NCBI RefSeq assembly: GCF_009936215.1
Contig: NZ_AP019551.1
Location: 62,001-126,000, forward strand
DNA length: 64,000 nucleotides
Direction of reading: 5' to 3'
From: Athalassotoga saccharophila
Lineage (GTDB): Bacteria > Thermotogota > Thermotogae > Mesoaciditogales > Mesoaciditogaceae
The notes beneath the pieces were generated by a model that was not told where the DNA came from, ran no database searches, and saw only the letters and a program-made list of their open reading frames with translations. A program made the translations under genes and the position numbers. Shown one piece after another: positions 1-10,300 of the stretch. Every line of letters begins with the position of its first letter. The stretch's first letter is position 1.

Positions 1-118
1 TGTTGTCAATTGGCCATGCTCCCACCTCGAGCGCCTGAAATCCCTGATCTGATGCCCATTTAACTGTTTCATCAAGCCCTAAATTTCCGAGAGCAACTGT
101 TAGAAAGCCTAATTTCAC
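1..118 (-). CDS. Sugar phosphate isomerase/epimerase, partial (TIM barrel)
   Basis: Only the first 39 codons are in the window; the gene runs off the left edge. They read MKLGFLTVALGNLGL and continue through a GFQALEVGAW segment. This is the first beta strand and helix of the xylose-isomerase-like TIM-barrel family (PF01261), which isomerises or epimerises sugars and cyclitols. The start is GTG at 116-118, preceded by GGAG nine bases upstream. It is the last visible gene of a three-gene run with the next isomerase and a Gfo/Idh/MocA dehydrogenase, 14 bases after the former. The exact substrate cannot be read from this fragment. Confidence 0.75.
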   Translation of the reverse strand, partial: MKLGFLTVALGNLGLDETVKWASDQGFQALEVGAWPIDN

Positions 119-132
119 CTTTTACCACTCCT

Positions 133-870
133 TCATGAATTTATCTTTTTAAGATTTTCAAAACTTATCTTGATACTTTCGAACGGATCCCTGTTGCACT
201 TGTCCTGCTCGACTATAAGCCATTCAACATTCGATCTCTTTGACTCTGCCACTATGCCGTGAATATCCATTATACCGGTCCCGACCTCGGCAAAATCCCT
301 TCCGACTCTCTCCATGTCTTTTATGTGAATCAAAGGCATTCTACTTCCAAGTTTTTTTATGTAAGTTATGGGATCGGCTCCGGCGTATTTCAGCCAGTAG
401 ACGTCTACCTCGAAATAGACGAATTCTGGATCGGTATTTTCTATGAGCAGGTCAAAGCCATAAGTCCCATCGAACCTTTCAAATTCGTGTGCATGGTTGT
501 GATAACAAAATCTAAGTCCATTTTCCCTGCACACTTTTCCTATACCGTTAAGTTCCTTCGCAAAGGAGATGAAATCTTCCTTTCCGGAATACTTTTGCCA
601 TGGACAAACTATGAAATGATTTCCTATCTTTATATTGTAATCTATAACATCTTTGAGATCGTCGCGAAGAGTATCGATGGAGACATGACTTCCGGCCGCC
701 TTCATGTTCAATTCGTCGAGTAAGGATTTAAGATCCTCGGCCTTCATATTTCCATAACCTGCAAATTCCACTCCCTGATAGCCAATCTTTGCAACCTTTC
801 TGAGAGTGCCTGTAAAGTCCTTAGATGCGTATTCACGCAGGGTGTAAAGTTGAAGCGCTACCGGTATCAT
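133..870 (-). CDS. Sugar phosphate isomerase/epimerase (TIM barrel)
   Basis: A 245-residue protein of the AP-endonuclease-2/xylose-isomerase TIM-barrel family (PF01261). Typical landmarks are the N-terminal QLYTLREY strand, the metal-site segment YHNHAHEFE near residue 125, FEVDVYWLKYAG near 155, and the closing HIKDM and VEQD strands. Family members bind a divalent metal and isomerise or epimerise keto-sugars, inosose or hexulose derivatives. The ATG has GGAGG seven bases upstream. It lies 11 bases after the Gfo/Idh/MocA dehydrogenase gene and 14 before a second isomerase, so a short oxidation-isomerisation pathway is likely. The substrate is unknown. Confidence 0.88.
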   Translation of the reverse strand: MIPVALQLYTLREYASKDFTGTLRKVAKIGYQGVEFAGYGNMKAEDLKSLLDELNMKAAGSHVSIDTLRDDLKDVIDYNIKIGNHFIVCPWQKYSGKEDFISFAKELNGIGKVCRENGLRFCYHNHAHEFERFDGTYGFDLLIENTDPEFVYFEVDVYWLKYAGADPITYIKKLGSRMPLIHIKDMERVGRDFAEVGTGIMDIHGIVAESKRSNVEWLIVEQDKCNRDPFESIKISFENLKKINS

Positions 871-881
871 TCACGCACCTC

Positions 882-1964
882 CTAAAAATTTACCTGTTTT
901 CCGGTTCTCGCAGACTCGTATATCGCATCTAAGATCTTTGTAACGACGAAGGCTTCCTGAGGCTTCACAAGCGGATCTTTGTCATTTATGACAGCCTCTA
1001 TCCATTGCCTCGCCTCGACGTCTTGTGGTTCCAGTTTCTCTCCGGAGTAAAAATCAACTCCCTTAAGATCGACTGCCACATTTTTTACGAAAAGTCTCCC
1101 AAACTCCTCTCCATTTATCCTTAGACCATTTTGCATATCGGCGCCGCCTTCTGTACCACACAAAACGGTCTGTGCCTCTCCCACATCTAAGGTGTTAAGC
1201 GCCCAACTTGATTCCAAAATTATGGTCGATCCATCCTTCATTATTATGAAGCCAAATGCCGAATCTTCGACCGTAAACTTTTTAGGATCCCATGGTCCCC
1301 ATGCGTTGGCCGCATTCTTCTTTTTTGCAAGTTCATGGTAGGTCGTTCCAACAACGCTTTTTGGCTCGTAATTGTTCATCATCCAAAGTGTGAGATCGAG
1401 CGCGTGCGTTCCTATATCTATCAAAGGCCCTCCACCTTGTTCCTCCTCGTTAAGGAAAACGCCCCATGTTGGAACGGCCCTTCTTCTTATCGCGTGAGCC
1501 TTTGCGTAATATATCCTTCCAAGGTCTCCTCTGTCGCATATCTCCTTAAGATGCAAAGAATCGGGCCTGAATCTATTTTGATAACCTATCGTTAGTTTCA
1601 TTCCTGTTCTCTTTGCGGCCTCGACCATCTTTTCTGCGTCGATCGCATTCTTGGCCATGGGTTTTTCGCACATCACATGCTTTCCTGCCTCCATCGCCGC
1701 GATAGAGATCTCCGAATGTGATTTGTTTGGCGTGCATACATGGACTACGTCTATACTTTTATCCTTTAGCAAATCTTTGTAATCTTTGTAAACCTTTGCA
1801 TTCTTTGATCCGTATTCCTTTGCGGCCTTCGCTGCCCTCTCTTCGATAATGTCACAAAAGCCAACTATTTCAACCTCTTTAATCTTCGAAAGCGCGGGAA
1901 GATGTTTTCCATTTGCGATTCCTCCACATCCTATTATTCCAACTCTAACCTTTTCCTTTTTCAA
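882..1964 (-). CDS. Gfo/Idh/MocA family oxidoreductase
   Basis: A 360-residue NAD(P)-dependent sugar or cyclitol dehydrogenase. The N-terminal Rossmann fold has the nucleotide-binding GIIGCGGIANGKH loop (residues 9-21) and the conserved EKPMAKN segment near residue 99. The C-terminal alpha/beta domain carries the GGGPLIDIGTHALDL motif, whose Asp and His are the usual catalytic pair. The start is probably TTG at 1962-1964, with GGAGGG seven bases upstream. As first gene of a run with two TIM-barrel isomerases it probably oxidises a sugar or inositol-like substrate before isomerisation. The family assignment is firm; the substrate is not. Confidence 0.93.
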   Translation of the reverse strand: MKKEKVRVGIIGCGGIANGKHLPALSKIKEVEIVGFCDIIEERAAKAAKEYGSKNAKVYKDYKDLLKDKSIDVVHVCTPNKSHSEISIAAMEAGKHVMCEKPMAKNAIDAEKMVEAAKRTGMKLTIGYQNRFRPDSLHLKEICDRGDLGRIYYAKAHAIRRRAVPTWGVFLNEEEQGGGPLIDIGTHALDLTLWMMNNYEPKSVVGTTYHELAKKKNAANAWGPWDPKKFTVEDSAFGFIIMKDGSTIILESSWALNTLDVGEAQTVLCGTEGGADMQNGLRINGEEFGRLFVKNVAVDLKGVDFYSGEKLEPQDVEARQWIEAVINDKDPLVKPQEAFVVTKILDAIYESARTGKQVNF

Positions 1965-1994
1965 TTTTCATCCCTCCAAATTAGATATCTTCTT

Positions 1995-2000
1995 ATTATA
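1995..2000 (-). promoter_or_regulatory. -10 promoter element for the dehydrogenase-isomerase genes
   Basis: On the minus strand the hexamer TATAAT stands about 31 bases before the TTG start of the Gfo/Idh/MocA gene. No good -35 hexamer is visible 16-18 bases upstream, so this is a tentative sigma-70-type promoter. The rest of the 127-base gap shows no terminator hairpin. Confidence 0.45.
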
Positions 2001-2091
2001 CTACTTGAAGTTTGATTTAATTTGAGTTTTTACTCTACGTGCCAAATGACCCGCCGGTGCGACTATTCGGAATTTTAACTTCGTCTGGTAG

Positions 2092-3153
2092 TCATTCGTA
2101 AGATCTAAGCCATGCTTTGAAGATCGGATCTGTTATCCTGAATTCACCGTTTTTGTCAACAAGATCGATCTTTTTCAAACTTTCTAAGGCTCTGTTGACG
2201 CTACCGGCACTTAATCGGGCCGAATAAGGAGAAAGATCGCGGGATAAAATTTTTAAAACCTTCTTTTGATTTGGAGTCAGATCATCCCACAAACTTTCAA
2301 AGGCCGCCTTTTCGCCGAAGATAACCTTCTTTAAAGCGCCGTAAACATCTGACACTTCTGCTTTTTTCTTCTCCCTTACCAAAAACCAGAGATGGTAGGA
2401 TAGAGCCTGAAGGTAATAGGCATGGCCTTTTGTGATTTCGTATATTTTTTCGAAAGTTTCATCTTCGATTTCCACCCCAGAAGATCTGAACTTATCCATT
2501 ATGAATTTCTTCGATTCTTCTCCAAGATTCTGAAGTTCATAAATCTGGGAGAATCTGTAAAATGGCTTGGACGGATTCGCAAAGATTTCGCGCATTATAC
2601 TGCTTTTACTTCCTGAAAATATAAAGACCGTATTTTGAAAGAACTGGAATTTTTTTCTCAAAATCGATATGAGATCTATTTCGGTTACGTTCATTACCTC
2701 CTGAAATTCGTCTATGACTATGACGAACTTCCCGTCAATTTTTGAAGGAAGTTCTATTATCTTTTCAACATCATCGACAGCATTTGGATCAACATCTATT
2801 TCTAATTTCAAATTGCCAATGTCAAGACTTATCTTTCCGCTTATCTTTATCATCCTGTTAAGTTTGTTGATGAATTTTTTCAATCCCCCGGCCGAATTGA
2901 GTATCTCCGTGGAATATTTCTCCAAAAAGGAGTTCAAAGAAACAACAGACATAAGATCGATGTAGACCTTTTTGTACCCCTCTAAACGATCCAAAAGATT
3001 GATTATCAAAGAGGTCTTTCCGTACCTTCTCGGAGAGATCAAAGTTACGCTCATTCCGCTGTTGATAATCTGGATCAAATCGGTCATTTCTTTTTCTCTA
3101 TCACAAAAATCCGATCCCCTAACGACCATACCAAATTTAAATGGATTCTCCAT
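2092..3153 (-). CDS. Archaeal-type AAA ATPase (PF01637-like)
   Basis: A 353-residue ATPase of the archaeal_ATPase/ATPase_2 group. It has an N-terminal FCDREKEM segment, the Walker A loop SPRRYGKTSLI (about residues 40-50), the Walker B strand FVIVIDEFQEV (about 143-153) and a sensor-like VFIFSGSKSS. The C-terminal 70 residues look like the winged-helix domain typical of the family (LTPNQKKVLKILS, then RITDPIFKAWLR). The biochemical role of these STAND-like ATPases is mostly unknown. The ATG has GAGG six bases upstream, and two perfect palindromes sit between promoter and start. No partner gene is co-transcribed. Confidence 0.85.
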   Translation of the reverse strand: MENPFKFGMVVRGSDFCDREKEMTDLIQIINSGMSVTLISPRRYGKTSLIINLLDRLEGYKKVYIDLMSVVSLNSFLEKYSTEILNSAGGLKKFINKLNRMIKISGKISLDIGNLKLEIDVDPNAVDDVEKIIELPSKIDGKFVIVIDEFQEVMNVTEIDLISILRKKFQFFQNTVFIFSGSKSSIMREIFANPSKPFYRFSQIYELQNLGEESKKFIMDKFRSSGVEIEDETFEKIYEITKGHAYYLQALSYHLWFLVREKKKAEVSDVYGALKKVIFGEKAAFESLWDDLTPNQKKVLKILSRDLSPYSARLSAGSVNRALESLKKIDLVDKNGEFRITDPIFKAWLRSYE

Positions 3154-3161
3154 CTTCCACC

Positions 3162-3189
3162 TCGCAATTTGCGATATCGCATAATGCGA
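3162..3189. promoter_or_regulatory. Paired 13-bp palindromes, putative operator
   Basis: Two perfect inverted repeats, TCGCAATTTGCGA (3162-3174) and TCGCATAATGCGA (3177-3189), share the arms TCGCA/TGCGA and have centres 15 bases apart. They lie just downstream of the extended -10 element of the ATPase gene, overlapping its expected transcription start and leader. The position suits a repressor operator; as RNA the second could also form a small hairpin next to the ribosome site. No cognate regulator is identifiable here. Confidence 0.55.
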
Positions 3190-3193
3190 AGTT

Positions 3194-3202
3194 ATTATAA
3201 CA
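3194..3202 (-). promoter_or_regulatory. Extended -10 promoter for the ATPase gene
   Basis: The minus strand reads TGTTATAAT, a TGn extended -10 element, about 40 bases before the ATG at 3153. There is no strong -35 hexamer at the usual distance; extended -10 promoters often do without one. The predicted start of transcription falls inside the palindromes at 3162-3189. Confidence 0.55.
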
Positions 3203-3318
3203 CATCTTTTTTTACGATATACAAATTGTGCGAATATAAGCAGGTGGCACGTGGCTTTTTTTACACTTACTTCTTCTTATTTTCATGACTTTACAAAATA
3301 CTGATTTTAAACTGAAAA

Positions 3319-3327
3319 TGTTATAAT
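3319..3327 (+). promoter_or_regulatory. Extended -10 promoter for the Rpn-like gene
   Basis: TGTTATAAT on the plus strand is an extended -10 element 29 bases before the ATG at 3357. The -35 region is poor. It faces away from the very similar element serving the ATPase gene. Confidence 0.55.
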
Positions 3328-3356
3328 AAAGCGAAGTATTAAGAAGAAGGGCATCT

Positions 3357-4262
3357 ATGGCGTACAAAGATGTGATTTTGAAATATTTTTCTCATATTTC
3401 TCCGTATGAAATAGCAAAATTCATCGGCATAAATGACATTAATGATGTTGAAAATCTTTCTGAAGAAATAAAAGATGTAAGAATATCTGATTTTCACGCC
3501 GACTTTGTTCTGAAGGTAGATAAAGAGATTGTTCATGTTGAATTTCAACAGGAAATGACGCCCGATGATCTCAACAGATTCTTTGTTTACAATGCACTTT
3601 TAACCAGACAGTTTAAGGTGCCAGTGAAAACATACGTCATATATCTTGGCAGATCGGATGTGCCAAAACAGATAATTCAAAATGAGATGGTGAAATTCGA
3701 ACCTGGTTTTATAAAAGTTTCACAGATGGATTCAAATGTCATTTTAGAGCATGCAAAGATGAAGTCTGGAAATATGATTGAAATGATTTTAATGCCTTTG
3801 ATGAAAAATTGCAATAAAGAGTTGATAACAGAATTGATAGATGAAGAAGCAAAGATGAATGTAGATGTCAATCTGAGAAACGATCTGCTAACGTCCACGC
3901 TTGTTATAACCGCAACGGTTTACGAAAGAAGTTTTATAGAGGAATTAAAAAGGAGGCTGGTCAAGATGTACAGCGTTGATATTTTCGAAAAAGAAAGAAA
4001 AGAAGCAATAGAGCAAGGACTTCAACAAGGACTCCAGCAAGGACTCCAGCAAGGACTCCAGCAAGGATTGCAACAAGGTATTGAAGAAGGAAAACTTCAG
4101 GCAATGAAAGATTACGCGGCCAAATTGCTTATAGCCAAGTTCAAAGACAAATACACAAAAGAGTTGAAAGGCAAAATTCAAAATGCCGATCCAGCCGTGC
4201 TGGACTACATAATTTCCCACATATTCGATATAGATTTAGAAGAACTGAAGAAAATTTTATAA
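3357..4262 (+). CDS. Rpn family recombination-promoting nuclease/putative transposase-like protein
   Basis: A 301-residue member of the Rpn/YhgA-like PD-(D/E)XK nuclease superfamily. The nuclease core is in the first 150 residues: ISDFHADFVLKV, then HVEFQQEM, which fits the D...ExQ catalytic pattern. A regular run of five Q-Q-G-L units near residues 220-240 joins the core to a C-terminal helical tail (LLIAKFKDKYTKEL), a layout common in this family. Known Rpn proteins are nucleases linked to recombination and phage defence; the role here is not known. The ATG follows an AGAAGGG ribosome site. It stands alone on the plus strand. Confidence 0.85.
   Translation: MAYKDVILKYFSHISPYEIAKFIGINDINDVENLSEEIKDVRISDFHADFVLKVDKEIVHVEFQQEMTPDDLNRFFVYNALLTRQFKVPVKTYVIYLGRSDVPKQIIQNEMVKFEPGFIKVSQMDSNVILEHAKMKSGNMIEMILMPLMKNCNKELITELIDEEAKMNVDVNLRNDLLTSTLVITATVYERSFIEELKRRLVKMYSVDIFEKERKEAIEQGLQQGLQQGLQQGLQQGLQQGIEEGKLQAMKDYAAKLLIAKFKDKYTKELKGKIQNADPAVLDYIISHIFDIDLEELKKIL
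4017..4076 (+). repeat. Five tandem 12-base units in the Rpn-like gene
   Basis: Five consecutive 12-mers related to GGACTCCAGCAA. The middle three are identical and the outer two differ by synonymous changes, giving a G-L-Q-Q repeat in the protein. Copy changes would stay in frame, so the number may vary between strains. Confidence 0.95.
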
Positions 4263-4287
4263 TATCGAAACAGAGATAACACATAAA

Positions 4288-4311
4288 CACAGCGCCCGAT
4301 TGGGCGCTGTG
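4288..4311 (-). terminator. Hairpin terminator after the pullulanase gene
   Basis: A perfect 10-bp stem (CACAGCGCCC and its complement) with a four-base GATT loop begins two bases beyond the pullulanase stop codon. The following minus-strand bases are moderately T-rich. It lies between convergent genes and may also stop transcription from the Rpn-like gene. Confidence 0.75.
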
Positions 4312-4312
4312 A

Positions 4313-7300
4313 TCATTGATACATCACATATGTACTCAAAGGCTCGAGAGTGATACTTCCTGAAAGAGTTCCAACAGGCGTCTGTGATGCTACGTACGGA
4401 TTAACGACTAAGTTCCATGTGCCGGCCGGAAGTGTTACCTGCTGAGAAGTTGTATTTCCATTGAAATAGACAAGAATTTCAGACCACGAATCTCCAACTG
4501 CAGATCCATTTATCGTGTATCCAACAACTCCAGAAGGTAATGGAAGGAATGAAAGATTGTCTCTTATAGTTTGGGCTGAGTCTATCGTAAATGCCGGGTG
4601 AGATCTTCTTATTGAAATCAATCCCTGAACGTAGTTATCCACAGTTGCAAATGTTGTCAATCTCGACCAGTCGAATTCATTCGGGAACTGGACATTGTAA
4701 GAATTTCCATTTCCATATTTAGTGCGCGCGAATTCGTCTCCACCCTGCATAAAGAAAACACCCTCCGAAAGTAAAGGAATGGCAAGTCCCAATTTTTGTG
4801 CCGCTATATCCTGTGCCGTTGTCCATGAAGGCTGGGCGCCGACTATTTTGTCCCACAAAGTGTAGTTATCGTGAGAGGTTGCGTAGTTTATGGTTTCATC
4901 GGGCTCGGATGCAAAATCATTGCTAAAGTTGTTGTACGTAATACTTCCAACAATTCCTTCCATTATCTCACTTTGGTTTTGTGACGGTTGCCCATCTATA
5001 AAGCCCTGAGATGAGTAATCTGGAGCACTCCCGGTTATCGCATCCCTGAAATAACCGTTGAACATTCCCATATGCATACCGCGCTGATCTCCATAGACGA
5101 ACTGCGCACCGGAAGCGGGCCATGGCTCGCCATAAAGTAAGACACCAGGATTTATTGCAGTCAAATTAGTTATTATCTGCTGGATCGTGGCCGGATTGTA
5201 AAGGTAGAGTTGATCGAATCTGAATCCTGAAACGTGATATTGATTCATCCAGTACTTTAAGGTATCTATTATGAGTTTTGCAACCATTGTATTGCCGGTC
5301 TTCAGATCGTTACCAACGCCTGAGTAATTGGTCATCTGACCGTATTCGTTATAATTGTAATAGTAGTAAGGCACAGCCGCAGTGTAGGGCGTTGTAACGT
5401 AGGATGTGTGGCTGAATGAGATGTCAAGTACAACTCCTATACCAACAGAATGAAGAGCCATTATCATTTGTTTAACTTCTTCTATTGTATTTATGGGATT
5501 ATTCGGTGTCGTTGAATATTTTGCCTCTGGAACCATGTAAAGGTACGGAACATATCCCCAATTATATCCTGGATTTTGAGGATCCTCGTAATCTTCTATC
5601 GGAAGAAGTTGAACGTAGTTCACTCCAAGCCATGCGAGATGATCAAGCCCCGTAGGAAGTCCGTTGTAAGTCGTTCCTCTTTGGGTAAAACCAAGATATG
5701 TTCCCTGATACTGTGGAAGGACACCTGAATTTGGATTATCGGTGAAGTCCTGAACATGGACCTCGTAAATCATCGCGTCTGTCATGTCGGCAGGAAATGG
5801 AGCAACGTCTGAAGACCATCCATTTGGATTTGTCTGGGACAGATCAACAACCTCTGAAAGTGTGTTGTTGGCATTTGCGGCATACGAGTAAATATCCGGG
5901 GCCGTGACCCACTGACCGTATCTGTGATATTGATAAGCGTAATATATGCCATTAAGATTACCCGCAACACTTACAGACCAAACTCCCTGAGAATTTCTTG
6001 ACATTGGATAGGTTGCGTATGGAACCGTGCTGTTGTAGTTCGAATAAAGCAAAAGATTTACATGGTCCGATACCGGCGACCATACCCTGAAGGTAGTTTG
6101 GTAAGGAGTGTATATCGCGCCTAACTGACCCGTGTAATAAAATGCCGGATCATTTAGCGCATACCTTGCGTAAACTGTCGCTGGAGCAAATCCATTTATT
6201 GACAAAATCATAGGACTCGCAACGGCAGAAGGAGTTAGAGGCATCGAAAGATTTATCGTTATGTAATTTGTAATCCCGGACTGTCCGGTGTTCGCATTCA
6301 AGACAGATGAAATCGGTACACTTTGACCATTTACGCTGAATGAAAATTGAGAAAGATTAGACGTGTTAACGGTTGCGTTGAGGGTTGCATTTATTTGACT
6401 TAAAGAATCAAGGAATGCGATTATAACCTGATTTGTAGATGGAATATTTACACCTGTAACGCTTACCTGACTTTTGAGGACGTTGAAATATACCACAACG
6501 GTCGTTGCCTGAGGCACAAGTATTGTGCCGTTAGGAATATTATTATTTGCTTGATAAATAAGCGCTCCGTAAGATCCATTAAAGTAATATTGAACGTATG
6601 TTGAAGGAGGAGTCCACGTGTTTATTGGAAGAATTTTGTATCCATACCCTCCCGCAAAATCATTTGTCGATGGTCTTGTAATGGTCGCGGCATATGTACC
6701 GTTACCGATATAGGTCATCGTCGCTGGATTCCAGTTGTTTATGTCCGACGCGAAGTACCATCTCATCGATTCTTTTGACGTGTCTCCAACACCGATGGCA
6801 GAATTTGTGCTCGCAATCGATGGATTGAAATAGAATGTAACCGGACCTGATTTTACAGGAATATTTCCGTAATCGTTGTTGGAGCCATTACCGCCATAGT
6901 AGATAGGTTGCTGACCTCCAACGTAGACAACCTTATATACACCAGAAGATGGAAGTGTCGTTGTGAGATAATAAAGGCCTGTAGATGTCTGTGTCATTTT
7001 GTAGGATGGCTGAGGACTCCAGTTATTAAAACTCCCTTCAACGTAATATCCTATATTCGCACCGCTTACAGGCACTACACTGACAGAACTGTTGAGAACG
7101 TTGAAATACACGGCAATGACAGATGCCGGTGTTGTTAGATTTAATGTGCCATTCCCTCCATTTGCATACCAGTTACTACCATCAAAATAGTAAGGATAGT
7201 TGTTAGGCCAACCAGTTACATTCTTGATCTTATACTGTAGATTTGTAACATTGGGTATGAAGTTGCCTGTGAAAGTTGCTACGAATGTTCCGTTTCCTAT

Positions 7301-10300
7301 ATATTCCATTGGAGATGCAGACCAAGTATTTATCTGACCGCTAAAATACCACGTCATAGATTCCTTCGACGTGTCTCCTATTCCAAAAGCCGAAGAGTTC
7401 CCGCCATTATTTGTAGGATTGAAATAGAATGTGACATTCTTAGAATTAACCGGGATATTACTTCCACCATACAAGTTATTATTGTAAAGTATTTTATATC
7501 CGCCGGTAGACGGCAAGGTTGTCGTCAGATAATAAAGACCCGAGGTTGCACTGTAAGACATTTTATAAGCGGGATTTTCCTGCCATCCGTTAAAATCTCC
7601 CACAACATAACATAAAGTTGGAGTGGCAGATGTTATTTTTACCTGTGAATTTATCGTGTTGAACTGGACTACGAATGTATTTGAAGGCGTCGCAAGAGAC
7701 AATGTACCATCTGAGAGGAAATACGCGCTGTATGAGCCATTAAAGTAATAGGGCAAAAGATTCGCTGGAGAGATGCTGAATGCCGATTGTGGAGTTATTT
7801 TGAACTTGTAGGTGCCCGGTCCCAGTATTGTAGAAGTTGTCAGAGTTGCGGTAAAGATTCCGTTGTTTCCCGTCATCTGGACAAAGTTCCAGTTGCTCAT
7901 GTCTCCTGCGAAATACCATTGTTGATTTGCCTTTGAACTGTCTCCTATTCCCAAAGATGTAAATGGCTTAACCATCGAAGGATTAAAGTAAAAGGTAACA
8001 TTTCCGCTGCTTACGGGAATTGGCTGGTAGCCGTATTTTATGATCTTTCCCATATATGACTGGGCTATCATATACTCATTGACACCGTAGACCGAAGGAG
8101 AGGAAGGAATTGTCGTCGAAAGTGTGTAAGTGCGAGTGAGAGGATTGTAAGTCATTTGATAATTTGAATTCGTTGCCCAGTTTGTAAAGGTACCTATAAC
8201 GTAGGTTGGAGTTGCAACCCATCCACCGGAAACATAAAAGTTTATCGTGGGACTAAGCGATTCGAGTTTGTATGCGTTTGTGGATTTTACGGCAAGGTTG
8301 TAAGTCCCGTTTGTAAGAGGCCCTATCTTTACATTTGTTAAAGTTGTTGCGACTACGGGAACTTGATTTATATATATCGTATATGTCCCGGCAGATGAAG
8401 AAAAGTTGAGGGTGAATGTTGACGGCACTGTTAAATTATTAGATGGATATTGTATTGATGGAGCAGACGGATAAACAGGGGTAATCGTCGTGTTTGTAGA
8501 CAATATGGTAAACTGGAACAGAGGATTATTCTGGTTCATCGAAAAACTCACAAGTCCATACCCTTGAGCAAAATAAAGATTTACCGTGTATCCTCCTCCA
8601 GAAAGCGTAACAAGTAAGACATTTTTGTAGTTATTTCCGCCGATTGTTGCAGAAGGTATGTATGTTGAACTTCTTGAGTAATTGTAAGATATGGCAGTTG
8701 CTCCCGAACTCAAAAGCACAATGGCATTCGTCGCGACAGAGGTTGGATAATTTCCGTAAACGCTATCGAGAACAAGAACTGGATTTGGAGCAAAGTTCTG
8801 AAGGTATATCGCACCATTTTGATTTATAAAAGAAAGCGTTAGCGTTGAGTTCGGATATCCTCCAAAAGCGTAAGAAAGGTTTAGATTGTAATAATTCTGA
8901 GAAATTTGATACTGTAAAATCTCATTCACAGGAATTGGCTGGCTTGAAACACTCAATGGTTTAACGGCTTTCACGGTATCTATGAGTGATCTATTTTTTA
9001 CGGATTGAATTGACTGATTGGGTTGATTTCCGGGATACGTATAAACTGTGACAAAAGCATTAGATGTTGGCGTTGTGAAATAATTCTGTCCCACAAAGAT
9101 AGAAGAAGTACCTGAAAACTTTTCGCCTGACGAATTCACCGCGCTTACCATGTAGTAATACGTGTGTCCCGGCTCGACTATATCAGTGTAAGTGTTCTGA
9201 GTGCCATTCACAGTTGCGATAAGCAGATAAGCCTGCATTGGGTTTGTTGTGCGCCATATTTTAAATACGGAAACCGGAACATTCTCACTCCATTTCAAAT
9301 TAACCGAGTAAGTATTCACAGACGAAAGAGTTAATATCGGCGTAGAAGGTAAGAGTGGAGAAAGATTTATCGTCCCGATGTTGTTCATGCCTTTTGAAAG
9401 CGAGACAGATGTTGAATACGTGCTAAGGCCCGAGGCATTGACTGTGAGCGTGTAATTTCCGACTGAAACTGCTGCTATTGTAAAGACGCCGTTAGGCTTT
9501 GTGTAGGTCTTGGCAACTGTTGTTGAGGAATTCGTCAGAGAAACAGATGCCATTACAACAGGAGTCGAGTTACTCAAGACCACTCCAGTAACTGATGCCC
9601 GGACATTTTCGTTGATTGGATGGATGACGGGGTTGAATATGTATCCCTGTCCTGTTTGTTCAACTGAATTTGAAAGGTCAAAGTCGAGGTAGGTGCCATT
9701 TGATTCAAAGGCATTTATGGCCTGAATATTTATCTTCATCGTCTGCGAAGGAATTATAAGCGGATAAGAGATGCCATTTATCACAATCGTCGCCGATGTT
9801 ATGTTAAATCTGACCTGCGTGATCGTGTATGTAGATGGCACAGAAAAGTTGGCAATTTTGATTGAAGTGCCGGCAAGAGTCGTCAGATCGTACGTTCCAC
9901 TCGATGGCGATGTGTACCACGTAGATGTCGAGGCATTCGAAAGGTGTATCGATATGTCCGAGATATTAACGTAAAGGTGCTGAATTAGAGATGGAGAGAC
10001 TGGCTTATCCGTTATGTAGACGGAAAAAGTACTTTGCGGTGGAATATAGAGAGATGTCGTTGCCGTTACCGTGTTAGACGTGGCACGTCCTGATGGATTT
10101 ATCGCGACTATGAAATAACTGTAAGCAGTTGAAGGTTTAAGGCCAACTGCCGTATAAGAGGTTGCATTTCCGCTTGCGGTAGCAAGCAACAATTTAGATG
10201 GCGGATTGTAAATGTATATCACCGAGGCATTTTGGGTCTGGAATTCTAAAGTTACCGTGTTCGTCGAAACAGAAGTTACACCGAAACTTTTTATAACGGG

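Noticed and set aside
2081-2107. CTACCAGACGA on the minus strand, as in the riboswitch P2/3-P3 region
   Set aside because: No matching 3' P3 strand, P1 or TATAAT joint follows; an 11-base match alone is not a second aptamer.
3246-3263. GC-rich GGCACGTGGC followed by seven T, terminator-like
   Set aside because: The only self-complementary core is CACGTG with no loop space, so it cannot form a stable hairpin.
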